Positions 17,698-27,544 of a stretch of 35,593 nucleotides of DNA are shown here, piece after piece. The notes below the pieces were generated by a model. It did not search any database. It was not told where the DNA came from and worked only from the letters and a program-made list of their open reading frames with translations. The position numbers and the translations under genes are program-made. Source of the stretch: Candidatus Woesearchaeota archaeon (GTDB lineage: Archaea > Nanobdellota > Nanobdellia > Woesearchaeales > GCA-2686295); assembly GCA_002686295.1 (NCBI GenBank), contig NZBB01000012.1, positions 1 to 35,593 of the forward strand, in the 5' to 3' direction. Position 1 is the first letter of the stretch; every line of letters begins with the position of its first letter.

Positions 17698-19053
17698 TTA
17701 AAATTTAAAACCAGATTTACCAGAAAAACGTTTCATAAGCTTATCAATATTCTTTTCGCCACCACCTTTCATCATTTTAGCCATCTTCTTAGACTGACGA
17801 AACTGTTTTATTAAAGAACGAACATCACTAACAGATAAACCAGAACCTTTAGCAATTCTTTGAACATGAGCACCATCAAGGACATCAGGATTCTCAAGCT
17901 CTTCTTTAGTCATGCTATCCATCGCATAACGCCACTTTTCAAGCATACCTTCCTGTACCTTTAAAGCATCTTTTGGAATTTTCAATTGACCAAAACCAGG
18001 AATCATCTCTGTAAGTTTACTTAAAGAACCCATTTTTTTCATGGCTTTCATCTGTTCATAAAGATCTATGAGATTATGCTCTCCTTTCAAAAATTTCTTT
18101 CCAAGATCCTCTGCTTCATCCTCAGACATCGCATCTCTTGCTTTTTCAAGCAAAGCATCTAAATCGCCCATACCAAGAAGTCTGCCGACAAAACCTTCTG
18201 GTTTGAATTCCTCTAAATCAGAAATCTTCTCGCCTACACCTAAAAACTTAACCTGAGAACCAGTTACAGTACAAGCTATTAAAGCACCACCACCTTTAGC
18301 AGTACCATCAAGTTTAGAAACAACAACACCAGAAACACCACAAGAATCATGAAACGCTTCAGCTTGCTTCTCTGCAGCTTGACCTATATCAGCACTCAAA
18401 ACAAGCAAGTTCTCATTAGCCTTAACAACTTTATTAAGAGAATTAAGCTCTTTAATCAGCTCAGCACTCAAAGCATCACGCCCAGCACTATCAACAATAA
18501 CCAAATCATATTTATCCAGATTTTTTTTATTAGAATTATATATTTTAACAGGGTTCTTTTCTTTTTTATCGCCAAAAAAGTCAACTTTTGCTTTTTCGGC
18601 CAACTGCTTTAACTGGTCATAAGCTGCAGGCCTCCATGTATCTGTCTGAATAACAGCAACTTTATAACCTCTAGACTTGAAAAATCTCGCCAATTTACCT
18701 GAAAGAGTTGTCTTTCCACTTCCAAACAAACCAACCAGTAAAATCTTGAAAGGCTTTTTTTTACCAATAGAAATTTTAGAGCCTGGACCCCCAAGAAAAT
18801 CGACTAATTCATCATAAACAATCTTTATCAAAAGTTCTTTCTTTGAGATAGCTGCAGAGTCTATTTCCTTTAAAGCACGTTTTTTTATTTTCTTAGTTAA
18901 ATCAAAAACAAGTTGTACATTAACATCTGCTTGAAGAAGAGCTTTCTGAATATCTTTAACTAATTCATTTATCAGCTTTTCATCAACAAAAACTGCTTTA
19001 GTAATTTTCTTCAAAGTATTTTTCAAAGAACTTGAAAGCTTATCTAATACCAT
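17698..19053 (-). CDS. srp54: Signal recognition particle 54 kDa protein
   Basis: GLFGSGKTTLSGKLA P-loop, TDTWRPAAYDQL, VIVDSAGRD, SKLDGTAKGGGAL; M domain with GMGDLDALLEKA and IPGFGQLK. Confidence 0.96.
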   Translation of the reverse strand: MVLDKLSSSLKNTLKKITKAVFVDEKLINELVKDIQKALLQADVNVQLVFDLTKKIKKRALKEIDSAAISKKELLIKIVYDELVDFLGGPGSKISIGKKKPFKILLVGLFGSGKTTLSGKLARFFKSRGYKVAVIQTDTWRPAAYDQLKQLAEKAKVDFFGDKKEKNPVKIYNSNKKNLDKYDLVIVDSAGRDALSAELIKELNSLNKVVKANENLLVLSADIGQAAEKQAEAFHDSCGVSGVVVSKLDGTAKGGGALIACTVTGSQVKFLGVGEKISDLEEFKPEGFVGRLLGMGDLDALLEKARDAMSEDEAEDLGKKFLKGEHNLIDLYEQMKAMKKMGSLSKLTEMIPGFGQLKIPKDALKVQEGMLEKWRYAMDSMTKEELENPDVLDGAHVQRIAKGSGLSVSDVRSLIKQFRQSKKMAKMMKGGGEKNIDKLMKRFSGKSGFKF

Positions 19054-19140
19054 TCACTTATAAAATAATAAATTGTTTATAAATATTTACGTTGAAAACT
19101 TTAATAACCTTTTTATATCTAGGAAATAAACTTTTAATAA

Positions 19141-20112
19141 ATGAAAAAAACTATTGTGATAACAACTTTATTACTTTTGTTTCTGCAGTTAGCTTCAGCT
19201 CAAACAATCTCTAAACCTATAAAACTCGAAACAGTTAGCGATTATGAATCATTATCAAACACACCTGTTAATTATGAACTTAATTCTTTATCAAACAATA
19301 AAACTTTTGAAGGAACAATAATCTCGACAAATAATGGTTATATTGAACTAGATTTTTTCTCTGGTTTTCAAGAATTAATTTTGTCTATAGATAATATTAA
19401 TACAGAAGGAATTGATTTCTTTGGAAAACATTCTTTTTTTGTAAATGACTCTAAAGAAGTTGTTGTAGCATTATTTCCAGTAGGTTCTTTAAGGATAATA
19501 GTTGTTGACAAAAAGAACAATGCTTTGCAAACACCTATTAGAATTGACTGCTCAAAAACAAATGGAGTACAAGGATATTTTATGACAGATGAATTTGGAG
19601 TTCTGTCAGCAAACTACCTTCCAGTTGGAAGTTGTACAATTAGGTCGGCAGTTGATGATTTCATAAAAACAGAGTACATCAATATTTCTAAGGGATCAAG
19701 ACAAGAATTAACAATTAAATTCGAGGAATATTCTCAGAAAAACAAAGGATTAGTTTTTTGGTTTGTCACAATAATTTTTTTAGCAGTAATAATTTATTTA
19801 AAAAAAACATTAAAGAAAAAATCAACTGAAAAACTTTCAGAAAAAAAAGAATTATCGTCTGTAAAAGAAGACATACTAACTGCACTTGGTAAGAAAGAGC
19901 AGCAAGTTGTCAGATTCATGCTCAAAGAACAAGATATTAGCGATAAAAAAAGATTTTATCTTTCTCAAGCGTCTATTGTCAGAGGAGCAGATATTCCTAA
20001 AACATCTTTGGTTAGGATTTTTGATTCTTTGGAGCAAAAAAACATTTTGAAAATAGAGAAGTTTGGAAAGATGAAGAAAATCTCGTTTACAGATTGGTTC
20101 GAGTCCAAATAA
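19141..20112 (+). CDS. Membrane-spanning protein with extracytoplasmic Ig/CarboxypepD_reg-like domain and cytoplasmic winged-helix domain
   Basis: Signal peptide MKKTIVITTLLLLFLQLASAQ; TM VFWFVTIIFLAVIIYL; C-terminal QQVVRFMLKEQDIS...LSQASIVRGADIPKTSLVRIFDSLEQKNILKIEKFGKMKKISFT, typical wHTH. Confidence 0.75.
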   Translation: MKKTIVITTLLLLFLQLASAQTISKPIKLETVSDYESLSNTPVNYELNSLSNNKTFEGTIISTNNGYIELDFFSGFQELILSIDNINTEGIDFFGKHSFFVNDSKEVVVALFPVGSLRIIVVDKKNNALQTPIRIDCSKTNGVQGYFMTDEFGVLSANYLPVGSCTIRSAVDDFIKTEYINISKGSRQELTIKFEEYSQKNKGLVFWFVTIIFLAVIIYLKKTLKKKSTEKLSEKKELSSVKEDILTALGKKEQQVVRFMLKEQDISDKKRFYLSQASIVRGADIPKTSLVRIFDSLEQKNILKIEKFGKMKKISFTDWFESK

Positions 20113-20263
20113 ACCTTCTTTCTCTAATCGGACGAAAATAACCTGAAATCAGCCATAATAATGTGTTTTGGCCCTTTTTTTACTTTTTTAGACCACTCAA
20201 AGTATTTATATTTGTCTCGCTTTATAACCTTTAAGCAAAACATAATTTGCGGAGGTAAACAAA

Positions 20264-21454
20264 ATGAATGAAAAAACATTGCTTGCATCATTGGTGTTAC
20301 TATTAATACTTGTGTCAAGCGTTAGTGCAGCTGTTCAGACAGAGATTGCACCAAACACATTAGCAATCAAAACAGCCGACAATAAATTTGTTGGAATACA
20401 AACAACAAATGACAAAGAAACTATAGAAGTTGAACTTGGAGAAGAGTTTAAAGCAAATATTGGCGATAGAATAAGAGTTGCAGATACAGCATTATTTTTT
20501 GAAATAGCTGATATAAAAGTAGAATACCCAACTTCTTTACCATATGTAAAGATGAAACCAATAGGGAAAGCTTTATTGTTAGTCTCATATAAAAGCGAGC
20601 TTGATGAATATATTAGTTCAGACTTAACTATTGAAGAAACAAGTTCAGACTTAACTATTGAAGAAACAACATCCATAGAACAACCAACAACTTATAAAAA
20701 AGCAAGAGTTGTTGTGGATCTATTTGATAGCAAAGACATTTTTGGTTTTTCTATAGAGTTTCGAAAGCTCAACGACAAAACAGCATTCTTCAAAGTAAAT
20801 AAAGGAAAAAATCCTGCAATATTAATGAATTCTGCTATTAGTATTGGTAATCCAGGCGACATGGGTATTCAAACCATCAAAGAACCAATGAAAAAACCAA
20901 CGTTCAAATTGATAATGCCGACAGAGAAAGGAATTACGGCAGGAATGATTGCAACTAACAGCATATCTATAAAACCAGGCGATTCAAAGCTCAGTTTCAA
21001 AGACTACGAAACAAAAAAAACAATTGAGATGGAAGCAGATCTTGAAAAAGGATTGGTTTTACCGATTGTAACAAGTGCCGAGAACAACTTTTTAACTATT
21101 AGAGGCAACAAAGAAAAACTGGAAAGTTATATCCGAGATGAGGAAACAGTTGTAAGCACAAGAGCAGAACTTATAAGCAAAGAAAACGGATTGTATCTTA
21201 AATCTGTTCATGGAGAAAAACCTGTAAAAGTAATGCCTTCAATAGCAGCTAAAAAAGCAATTTTGGCAATGGGCGGATTTGACAAAGCAGAGTTAAAAGC
21301 TGTTGAAAAACCAGTCTATAAGTTCAGCAAGGAGAAACAATCAAAGTTGTTCGGCTTAATACCTATAAAAATGCAGTTAGAAGCACAAATAGATGCCGAA
21401 ACAGGAGAACTTGTTTCTTCAAAGAAACCATGGTATGCTTTCTTAACAAGATAG
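20264..21454 (+). CDS. Secreted protein of unknown function
   Basis: Signal peptide MNEKTLLASLVLLLILVSSVSAA; RBS GGAGGT; no recognised domain. Confidence 0.75.
   Translation: MNEKTLLASLVLLLILVSSVSAAVQTEIAPNTLAIKTADNKFVGIQTTNDKETIEVELGEEFKANIGDRIRVADTALFFEIADIKVEYPTSLPYVKMKPIGKALLLVSYKSELDEYISSDLTIEETSSDLTIEETTSIEQPTTYKKARVVVDLFDSKDIFGFSIEFRKLNDKTAFFKVNKGKNPAILMNSAISIGNPGDMGIQTIKEPMKKPTFKLIMPTEKGITAGMIATNSISIKPGDSKLSFKDYETKKTIEMEADLEKGLVLPIVTSAENNFLTIRGNKEKLESYIRDEETVVSTRAELISKENGLYLKSVHGEKPVKVMPSIAAKKAILAMGGFDKAELKAVEKPVYKFSKEKQSKLFGLIPIKMQLEAQIDAETGELVSSKKPWYAFLTR
20615..20668 (+). repeat. Perfect 27-bp tandem duplication within CDS
   Basis: AGTTCAGACTTAACTATTGAAGAAACA x2, encoding SSDLTIEET twice. 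Confidence 0.95.
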
Positions 21455-21473
21455 GAAATCATTAATTAAAGAA

Positions 21474-21500
21474 TTTTTTATTTTTTTATTTTATTTTTTT
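21474..21500 (+). terminator. Oligo-T transcription terminator
   Basis: ttttttatttttttattttattttttt directly after the 20264-21454 gene, at a convergent junction. Confidence 0.6.
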
Positions 21501-21795
21501 AAATTCCTAATAACGCTTTTGCTTCATCACTAATCATTTTTGGAGTCCAAGGAGGGTCAAAAACGAATTCTACCTGTACCTTTTTCACCCCTTTCAACTT
21601 TTTGACTACTTCTTGCGACTCAGACATTATTTGAGGTGCAATAGGACATCCTGGTGAAGTTAGAGTCATATCTATCTCAACAAGACCATTATTAATTCTG
21701 ACATCATATACTAATCCGAGATTCACTAAATCAATTCCTAACTCAGGATCAACTACTTTCTTTAAAGCTTTCATAACATTCTCTTTTTTCACCAT
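21499..21795 (-). CDS. MIP18/DUF59 (PaaD/SufT-like) Fe-S assembly factor
   Basis: VMKALKKVVDPELGIDLVNLGLVYDVRI...DMTLTSPGCPIAPQI...VEFVFDPPWTPKMISDEAK. Confidence 0.9.
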   Translation of the reverse strand: MVKKENVMKALKKVVDPELGIDLVNLGLVYDVRINNGLVEIDMTLTSPGCPIAPQIMSESQEVVKKLKGVKKVQVEFVFDPPWTPKMISDEAKALLGI

Positions 21796-21838
21796 AATTT
21801 AATAGTGGAGAAGACCATTTATATAATTTATGATTTGA

Positions 21839-22414
21839 TTAAAGTCCCTTATTAAGAATTTTTTTTATATTGTATTTCTCTGTATACTCTGCCTGTGATT
21901 TTAATTGAAAAGATCTAAGAACATCCTGAATGACCTTTGCAGTCTTTTCAGGCTCATCAAGAAATTTTAGTTCAATCTCTTTCTGTCTCATACTGCTAAG
22001 CTCCAAAATCACCGTTCCAATACTGAAAAGACCATCAAAAAATCCATCATCATTAAATGCAACTCTTGAAATGTTTTGATAAGGAATATTTTTTGTTTTT
22101 GTGAATAAGAGAAATGATTTTTTTGTAAAAATTAATTTGTTCTCAAGAAATTTATATTTCACATTGGAAACTGCTAAATAAGTTGTTGCTAAAACAAACA
22201 TGGCAATTAAGAATAATATAAATATAACTCCGGAAAAAGCATCAATGCCAGATATTTTAATTCCAAAAGCCAAGAAAGACTCATACAAAGAATTTAATCC
22301 ACCAGATAACTGCATCAGAGCCAGTATTAAGACCATTACAAGCACTCCTGAAACTACTTTAAAAAGATTTATCAACAATATTTTCTTTTTATTAGGAGTT
22401 AAAAGCGTACCCAC
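21839..22414 (-). CDS. Two-TM protein with bacterial PH-like domain
   Basis: TM segments followed by YKFLENKLIFTKKSFLLFTKTKNIPYQNISRVAF...IGTVILEL, typical bPH pattern. Confidence 0.6.
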   Translation of the reverse strand: MGTLLTPNKKKILLINLFKVVSGVLVMVLILALMQLSGGLNSLYESFLAFGIKISGIDAFSGVIFILFLIAMFVLATTYLAVSNVKYKFLENKLIFTKKSFLLFTKTKNIPYQNISRVAFNDDGFFDGLFSIGTVILELSSMRQKEIELKFLDEPEKTAKVIQDVLRSFQLKSQAEYTEKYNIKKILNKGL

Positions 22415-22469
22415 AAATATACTTATATCATAAAGAATTAATATATTTTTCTAAAAAAGAACTATTTTT

Positions 22470-23687
22470 CTAAAAATTTTCTTCAATCCTTAAAAGCTGA
22501 TTGTATTTTGCAGTTCTTTCTCCTCTACATGGAGCGCCTGTTTTTATCATACCACAACCAAGTGCAACAGCAAGATCGGCTATGAAGGAATCTTCTGTTT
22601 CTCCACTTCTATGACTAACCATAACCTTCCAACCTTCATAATAAGCTTTTTCTGCAGATTTTATTGCTTCTGTCACAGTCCCTATCTGATTAAGCTTCAA
22701 AAGTAATGCGTTGCACGCACCAACATCAGCAGCTTTTTTTATACGCTCAACATTAGTAACCAACAAATCATCACCAACGACCAATATTTTCTTGCTAACA
22801 TCTCTCATAAACTCAGCGAATGATTTAAAATCATCCTCTTGAAAAGGATCCTCTATAGATATTATTGGATACTTCTTAATTAACTTTTTATACAGATTTG
22901 CAAGCTCTTTTGAATCATAAGATTTTTCATTGACAAAATAACTTTTTTTCTTGTAAATATCCGATGCAGCTATGTCCATCGCCAATTTCACATCTTTTTC
23001 ATAACCCAAATTTTTTGCTGCTTCCATTATTAATTCTAAAGGCTCTTCAAAACTTACAATATCAGGAGCAAAACCTCCTTCATCACCAACACCTGTTGAT
23101 AAACCTTTTTTCTTCAAAATTGTTTTTAATTCATGATATATTTCTGAACCAATTCTTAATGATTCTGAAAAAGTTTTTCCTTGAGGAACAACCATGTATT
23201 CCTGAAAATCAAGATTGTTATCGGCATGCAAACCACCATTTATAATATTCATGAATGGTGTAGGCATCTTAGCATCCTGTTTTATTAACGAATTAAGATA
23301 TTCAAATAATTTCTGTCCTTTCTCCAAAGCAGCAACTCTTGCACAAGCCATGCTAACAGCAAGGATTGCATTTGCTCCAAAACGCCTCTTATTTTCTGTT
23401 CCATCTAATTGTATCATTAAGAAATCAAGTTCTGACTGATCAACAACATTTTTTCCTTTTAGAAATTTTTCTATACGCACAATTTTTTTAACTGCTTCTC
23501 TAACGCCTAAACCAAAATATCTTTTTTCTCCATCTCTCAACTCCAAAACTTCATGTTTTCCAGTACTGGCGCCTGAAGGAACTATTGCTCTCGCAGAAAA
23601 ATTTTCTGTAAATACTTCTGCCTCAATAGTCGGATTTCCCCTGGAGTCCAAAACTTCTCTTCCAAGAATCTTCGTTATTTTAGGCAT
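22470..23687 (-). CDS. eno: Enolase
   Basis: ILGREVLDSRGNPTIEAEV, GVGDEGGFAP, SIEDPFQEDDF, VSHRSGETEDSFIADLAVA. Confidence 0.97.
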   Translation of the reverse strand: MPKITKILGREVLDSRGNPTIEAEVFTENFSARAIVPSGASTGKHEVLELRDGEKRYFGLGVREAVKKIVRIEKFLKGKNVVDQSELDFLMIQLDGTENKRRFGANAILAVSMACARVAALEKGQKLFEYLNSLIKQDAKMPTPFMNIINGGLHADNNLDFQEYMVVPQGKTFSESLRIGSEIYHELKTILKKKGLSTGVGDEGGFAPDIVSFEEPLELIMEAAKNLGYEKDVKLAMDIAASDIYKKKSYFVNEKSYDSKELANLYKKLIKKYPIISIEDPFQEDDFKSFAEFMRDVSKKILVVGDDLLVTNVERIKKAADVGACNALLLKLNQIGTVTEAIKSAEKAYYEGWKVMVSHRSGETEDSFIADLAVALGCGMIKTGAPCRGERTAKYNQLLRIEENF

Positions 23688-23736
23688 ATTATTTAGAACA
23701 AAGCCACACTATATATAAGTTTTGATTAATTTGAAA

Positions 23737-26142
23737 CTATTTTTTCAAATTTTTTTCCTTCTCTGCAATCAAAAGAGTTGTTTTTATCACAGTATCAGGA
23801 TTTAATGAGATGCTCTGAATGCCTGCTTCAACTAAAAACTCTGCAAATTCAGGATAATCTGATGGTGCCTGACCACATATACCTATGTATTTTCCTTTTT
23901 TATTTGCCACATCTATAACTTTCCTTATCAATTTCTTCACAGATTCGTTTCTCTCATCATAAATATCACTAACTATTTCTGAATCTCTATCAAGACCGAG
24001 AGTTAATTGCGTTAAGTCATTACTACCTATTGAAAAACCGTCAAAAACATCTAAGAATTCATCTGCCTGTAAAACATTTGAAGGAATCTCACACATCCCA
24101 TAAACTTCAAGCCCATTTTCTTTCTGTTTTAGACCTGCTTCTTTCATTGTGGAAACTACTTTTTTTGCTTCTTTAATAGTTCTGCAGAAAGGAATCATGA
24201 CTTTCACATTTGTCAAACCAAATTCGTTTCTCACTTTAAGTATGGCCTTACATTCCAATTGAAATCCTTCCCTATATTCTTTTCTGTAAAAACGCGAAGC
24301 ACCCCTCCAACCAATCATAGGATTATCTTCTTTTGGCTCGTATAAATACCCTCCAATGAGATTTGCGTATTCATTGCTTTTGAAATCAGACATTCTTACA
24401 ATTACCGGATTAGGATAGAAAGCAGCAGCTATTTTCCCAATTCCTCTAGCCAGTTTATCTATGAAAAATCTTTTTTTATCATTATAATTATATGTTAAAT
24501 CAGATATTTTCTTTTTAAGGGCAGAATCTTTTATTTTTTCAAAGTTAATCAGTGCATTTGGATGAATTTGTATATGACTGTTTATTATGAATTCTTCTCT
24601 TGCAAGTCCAACTCCTTGACATGGTATGAATGAATCCTCAAAAGCTTGATCTGGCTGTGCAACATTCATCATTATCTTAGTTTTTGTTTCAGGCAAATTT
24701 TTAAGGTTATGCTCTTCTTTTTTGAATTTCAACAACCCTTTATAGACATACCCTATCTCTCCTTGAGAACAATCAATGGTTATTTTATCGCCATTTTTTA
24801 TTTGTTTTGTACCTTCATCAGTTCCAACAATGCAAGGTATGCCAAGCTCTCGACTAACAATTGCTGCATGACAGGTTCTTCCACCTCTGTTTGTTACTAT
24901 TGCAGATGCGATTTTCATTATTGGCTCCCAATCAGGATCAGTCATCTCTGTAACAAGAACTTCTCCTTTCTTGAATTCGTGAATTTTTTTAGGATCTTTT
25001 ATCACTCTTGCTTTTCCAAAACCTATTTTTTCACCTACAGAACTTCCTTCAACTATCACTGTTCCTTTCTCTTTCAAAACATATTTTATTATTTTAGTCA
25101 TATCCTTTTGTGAATGAACAGTCTCTGGTCTTGCTTGTACTATGAATAATTCACCAGTCAAACCATCTTTTGCCCATTCCATATCCATCGGTTTGAAATG
25201 ACCTGCTTTTTCTGAGTAATGATTCTCTATTATGCAAGCCCATTTTGCTAATTGCAGTACTTCATCTTCTGAAAGAACATATTTTTTTCTATCCTCTATA
25301 TCAACAGGAATATTTTTTATTAATTTTGAACCCTGAGAATCATAAACCATTTTCTTTGATTTTTCACCAACTTTTTTGCTTATGATTGGTTTAAATCCTA
25401 GCTTTAAAGTTGGTTTGAAAACATAATACTCGTCTGGATTAACACTTCCCTGCACTATGTTTTCTCCTAATCCATAAGAACCCGTTATGAAAGCAACTTC
25501 TTTAAATCCTGATTCCGTATCTATTGAGAACATCACTCCTGAACAAGCCTTATCTGAACGAACCATTTTCTGCACACCAATACTCAAACCAATAGAGAAA
25601 TGATCAAAATTTTTATCTTCACGATAACTTATAGCTCTATTTGTAAATAATGAAGCAAAGCATTTTTTACACGATTCTATTAACTGTGCTTCCCTAACAT
25701 TAAGATATGTTTCCTGCTGACCTGCAAAACTTGCATCCGGCAAGTCTTCTGCAGTTGCTGAACTTCTAACTGCAACATCCACTTGTTCACCATACTGTAT
25801 TTCCAAATGATGATAAGATTCTAGAATAACTTTTTTCAATTCTTCTGGTAACTCCGCTTTTAAAATTGTATGCCTAACTTTATATCCTCTTGTTTTAAGA
25901 TTCTCAATGCTTGAAGTATCAAGATCTGAAAGTATTTCTTTTATTCTGTCTTTTATGCCTGCTTTTTCCAGAAAATAATGATATGCCCTAGCAGTTACTA
26001 TAAAACCATTTGGTACTTTTACTCCTTTCTCTGACAAGTTTCTATACATCTCGCCAAGAGAAGCATTCTTACCACCAGCCAAACCAACATCCTCAATACC
26101 AACTTGATCAAACCAAAGAATAAAAGCTTCTTCTTTATTCAT
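23737..26142 (-). CDS. ppsA: Phosphoenolpyruvate synthase
   Basis: VGLAGGKNASLGEMYRNL, AVRSSATAEDLPDASFAGQQETYLNV, TNRGGRTCHAAIVSRELGIPCIVGT, GICGQAPSDYPEFAEFLVEAGIQSISLNPD. Confidence 0.97.
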   Translation of the reverse strand: MNKEEAFILWFDQVGIEDVGLAGGKNASLGEMYRNLSEKGVKVPNGFIVTARAYHYFLEKAGIKDRIKEILSDLDTSSIENLKTRGYKVRHTILKAELPEELKKVILESYHHLEIQYGEQVDVAVRSSATAEDLPDASFAGQQETYLNVREAQLIESCKKCFASLFTNRAISYREDKNFDHFSIGLSIGVQKMVRSDKACSGVMFSIDTESGFKEVAFITGSYGLGENIVQGSVNPDEYYVFKPTLKLGFKPIISKKVGEKSKKMVYDSQGSKLIKNIPVDIEDRKKYVLSEDEVLQLAKWACIIENHYSEKAGHFKPMDMEWAKDGLTGELFIVQARPETVHSQKDMTKIIKYVLKEKGTVIVEGSSVGEKIGFGKARVIKDPKKIHEFKKGEVLVTEMTDPDWEPIMKIASAIVTNRGGRTCHAAIVSRELGIPCIVGTDEGTKQIKNGDKITIDCSQGEIGYVYKGLLKFKKEEHNLKNLPETKTKIMMNVAQPDQAFEDSFIPCQGVGLAREEFIINSHIQIHPNALINFEKIKDSALKKKISDLTYNYNDKKRFFIDKLARGIGKIAAAFYPNPVIVRMSDFKSNEYANLIGGYLYEPKEDNPMIGWRGASRFYRKEYREGFQLECKAILKVRNEFGLTNVKVMIPFCRTIKEAKKVVSTMKEAGLKQKENGLEVYGMCEIPSNVLQADEFLDVFDGFSIGSNDLTQLTLGLDRDSEIVSDIYDERNESVKKLIRKVIDVANKKGKYIGICGQAPSDYPEFAEFLVEAGIQSISLNPDTVIKTTLLIAEKEKNLKK

Positions 26143-26206
26143 TAAACACCTCTTTTTAATGTTCTTTAATTAGAAATCTTGTTTAAATAGTATATAAATT
26201 TTTTGC

Positions 26207-26629
26207 TCAAGGTTCGAAGAAAAACTTTTTTCCATAAGCTTTAACATATCCATTAAGTTTTTTAGACCAAACATAACCTTTTTCCTTGTAAACTGACAAA
26301 ACTTTGTCAGCAATATCAGAATTATATTCATACAAATTGCTACTGTCCAATAAATGAATGTTTTTATTTTTCGAAACTTTATGTTCAAATTGTTCAATAA
26401 CTTTTTTAATTAATTCCTCAGAATATCCGTTTCCTCTGAATTCTTTTTTTACGTTAAGCCAACAAAGATATACTGATATCCCTTCCTCACAATATTTCGG
26501 GAATACATGAGGATCTGTTGAGAAATCATATGATCCTATAAGATTATCGCCGATGAAAGCCTTAAAAAGATGAGATTTAATAAACGATTCTTTTCTAAAT
26601 TCATAATCAAGTTTTAATTCAATACCCAT
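26207..26629 (-). CDS. GNAT-like N-acetyltransferase
   Basis: LCWLNVKKEFRGNGYSEELIKKVIEQFE motif-A-like; start placed at MGIELKL. Confidence 0.6.
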   Translation of the reverse strand: MGIELKLDYEFRKESFIKSHLFKAFIGDNLIGSYDFSTDPHVFPKYCEEGISVYLCWLNVKKEFRGNGYSEELIKKVIEQFEHKVSKNKNIHLLDSSNLYEYNSDIADKVLSVYKEKGYVWSKKLNGYVKAYGKKFFFEP

Positions 26630-26683
26630 ATAAACCACTATTTTTTCTTGAAAAAATTTGAAAATAACATTCATTAATAAATG

Positions 26684-27544
26684 TTAGCAAAATTCTTCCA
26701 TTAATTTCTTTATAGAAATATTTTTCAAGCTTTGTTTTACCAAAGGAGTTTTTTTCAACACCGGATGCGTTTCTTCATACAACTCTTTTTTCTCTTTGAA
26801 AAACACACCAATTGGAATCTTATCTCCAAACTCTATAGATTTTTTAAAAGCTCGCTCTAAATTATTTGGTTTATAACCTTTTTTTTGCAAATCATAAACT
26901 CTCTCTTTGAACCAATCATAAGTGTTGTGCTTATTGAATGTTACACATGGCTGAAACATATCTACAAAAGAAAATCCTTTGAATGAAACAGCATCTGCAA
27001 TTGTATTTGTTAAATGTTCAAGATCTCCTGCAAAACTTCTTGCTATGAAAGATGTTTTTTGAGCAACCGCTAAAGCAATAGGATTTACTGGCTCGTCAAA
27101 ATTTCCTATTTGAGAAGTAACTGATTTGTCTCCATGCATAGAAGTCGGAGATGTCTGTCCTTTCGTCAAACCATATATCTGATTGTCATGCACCAAAAGT
27201 GTGATGTCAATGTTTTTCCTCAATGATTGAATGAAATGATTCATACCCTCCCCATAAATATCTCCATCTCCGCCGATAACTATTACATGAAGTTTTTTAT
27301 TTGCTATCTTTATCCCTGTTCCTACTGGTAAACCTCTTCCATGGACACCATGATATCCAAAAGTATTTATCCATTGAGGAAGCTTTGAAGAACATCCTAT
27401 TCCAGATACAACCACTACTTGATTTGGATTAAGATTCAGTTTAACAATCGCTCTTTTTAGAGCATTAAGTATTATGTAATCGCCACAACCAGGACACCAG
27501 TCAGGAGTGTAGTTTCCTGTTGATAAATTTTTCAATTCAACCAT
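26684..27544 (-). CDS. 2-oxoacid:ferredoxin oxidoreductase beta subunit
   Basis: PDWCPGCGDYIILNALKRA, GIGCSSKLPQW, GVHGRGLPVGTGIK, GGDGDIYGEGMNHFIQSLRKNIDITLLVHDNQIYGLTKGQ. Confidence 0.93.
   Translation of the reverse strand: MVELKNLSTGNYTPDWCPGCGDYIILNALKRAIVKLNLNPNQVVVVSGIGCSSKLPQWINTFGYHGVHGRGLPVGTGIKIANKKLHVIVIGGDGDIYGEGMNHFIQSLRKNIDITLLVHDNQIYGLTKGQTSPTSMHGDKSVTSQIGNFDEPVNPIALAVAQKTSFIARSFAGDLEHLTNTIADAVSFKGFSFVDMFQPCVTFNKHNTYDWFKERVYDLQKKGYKPNNLERAFKKSIEFGDKIPIGVFFKEKKELYEETHPVLKKTPLVKQSLKNISIKKLMEEFC

Noticed and set aside
24646-25113. Plus ORF of 155 aa antisense to ppsA
   Set aside because: Cys/Tyr/Phe-rich antisense artefact of a conserved enzyme gene.
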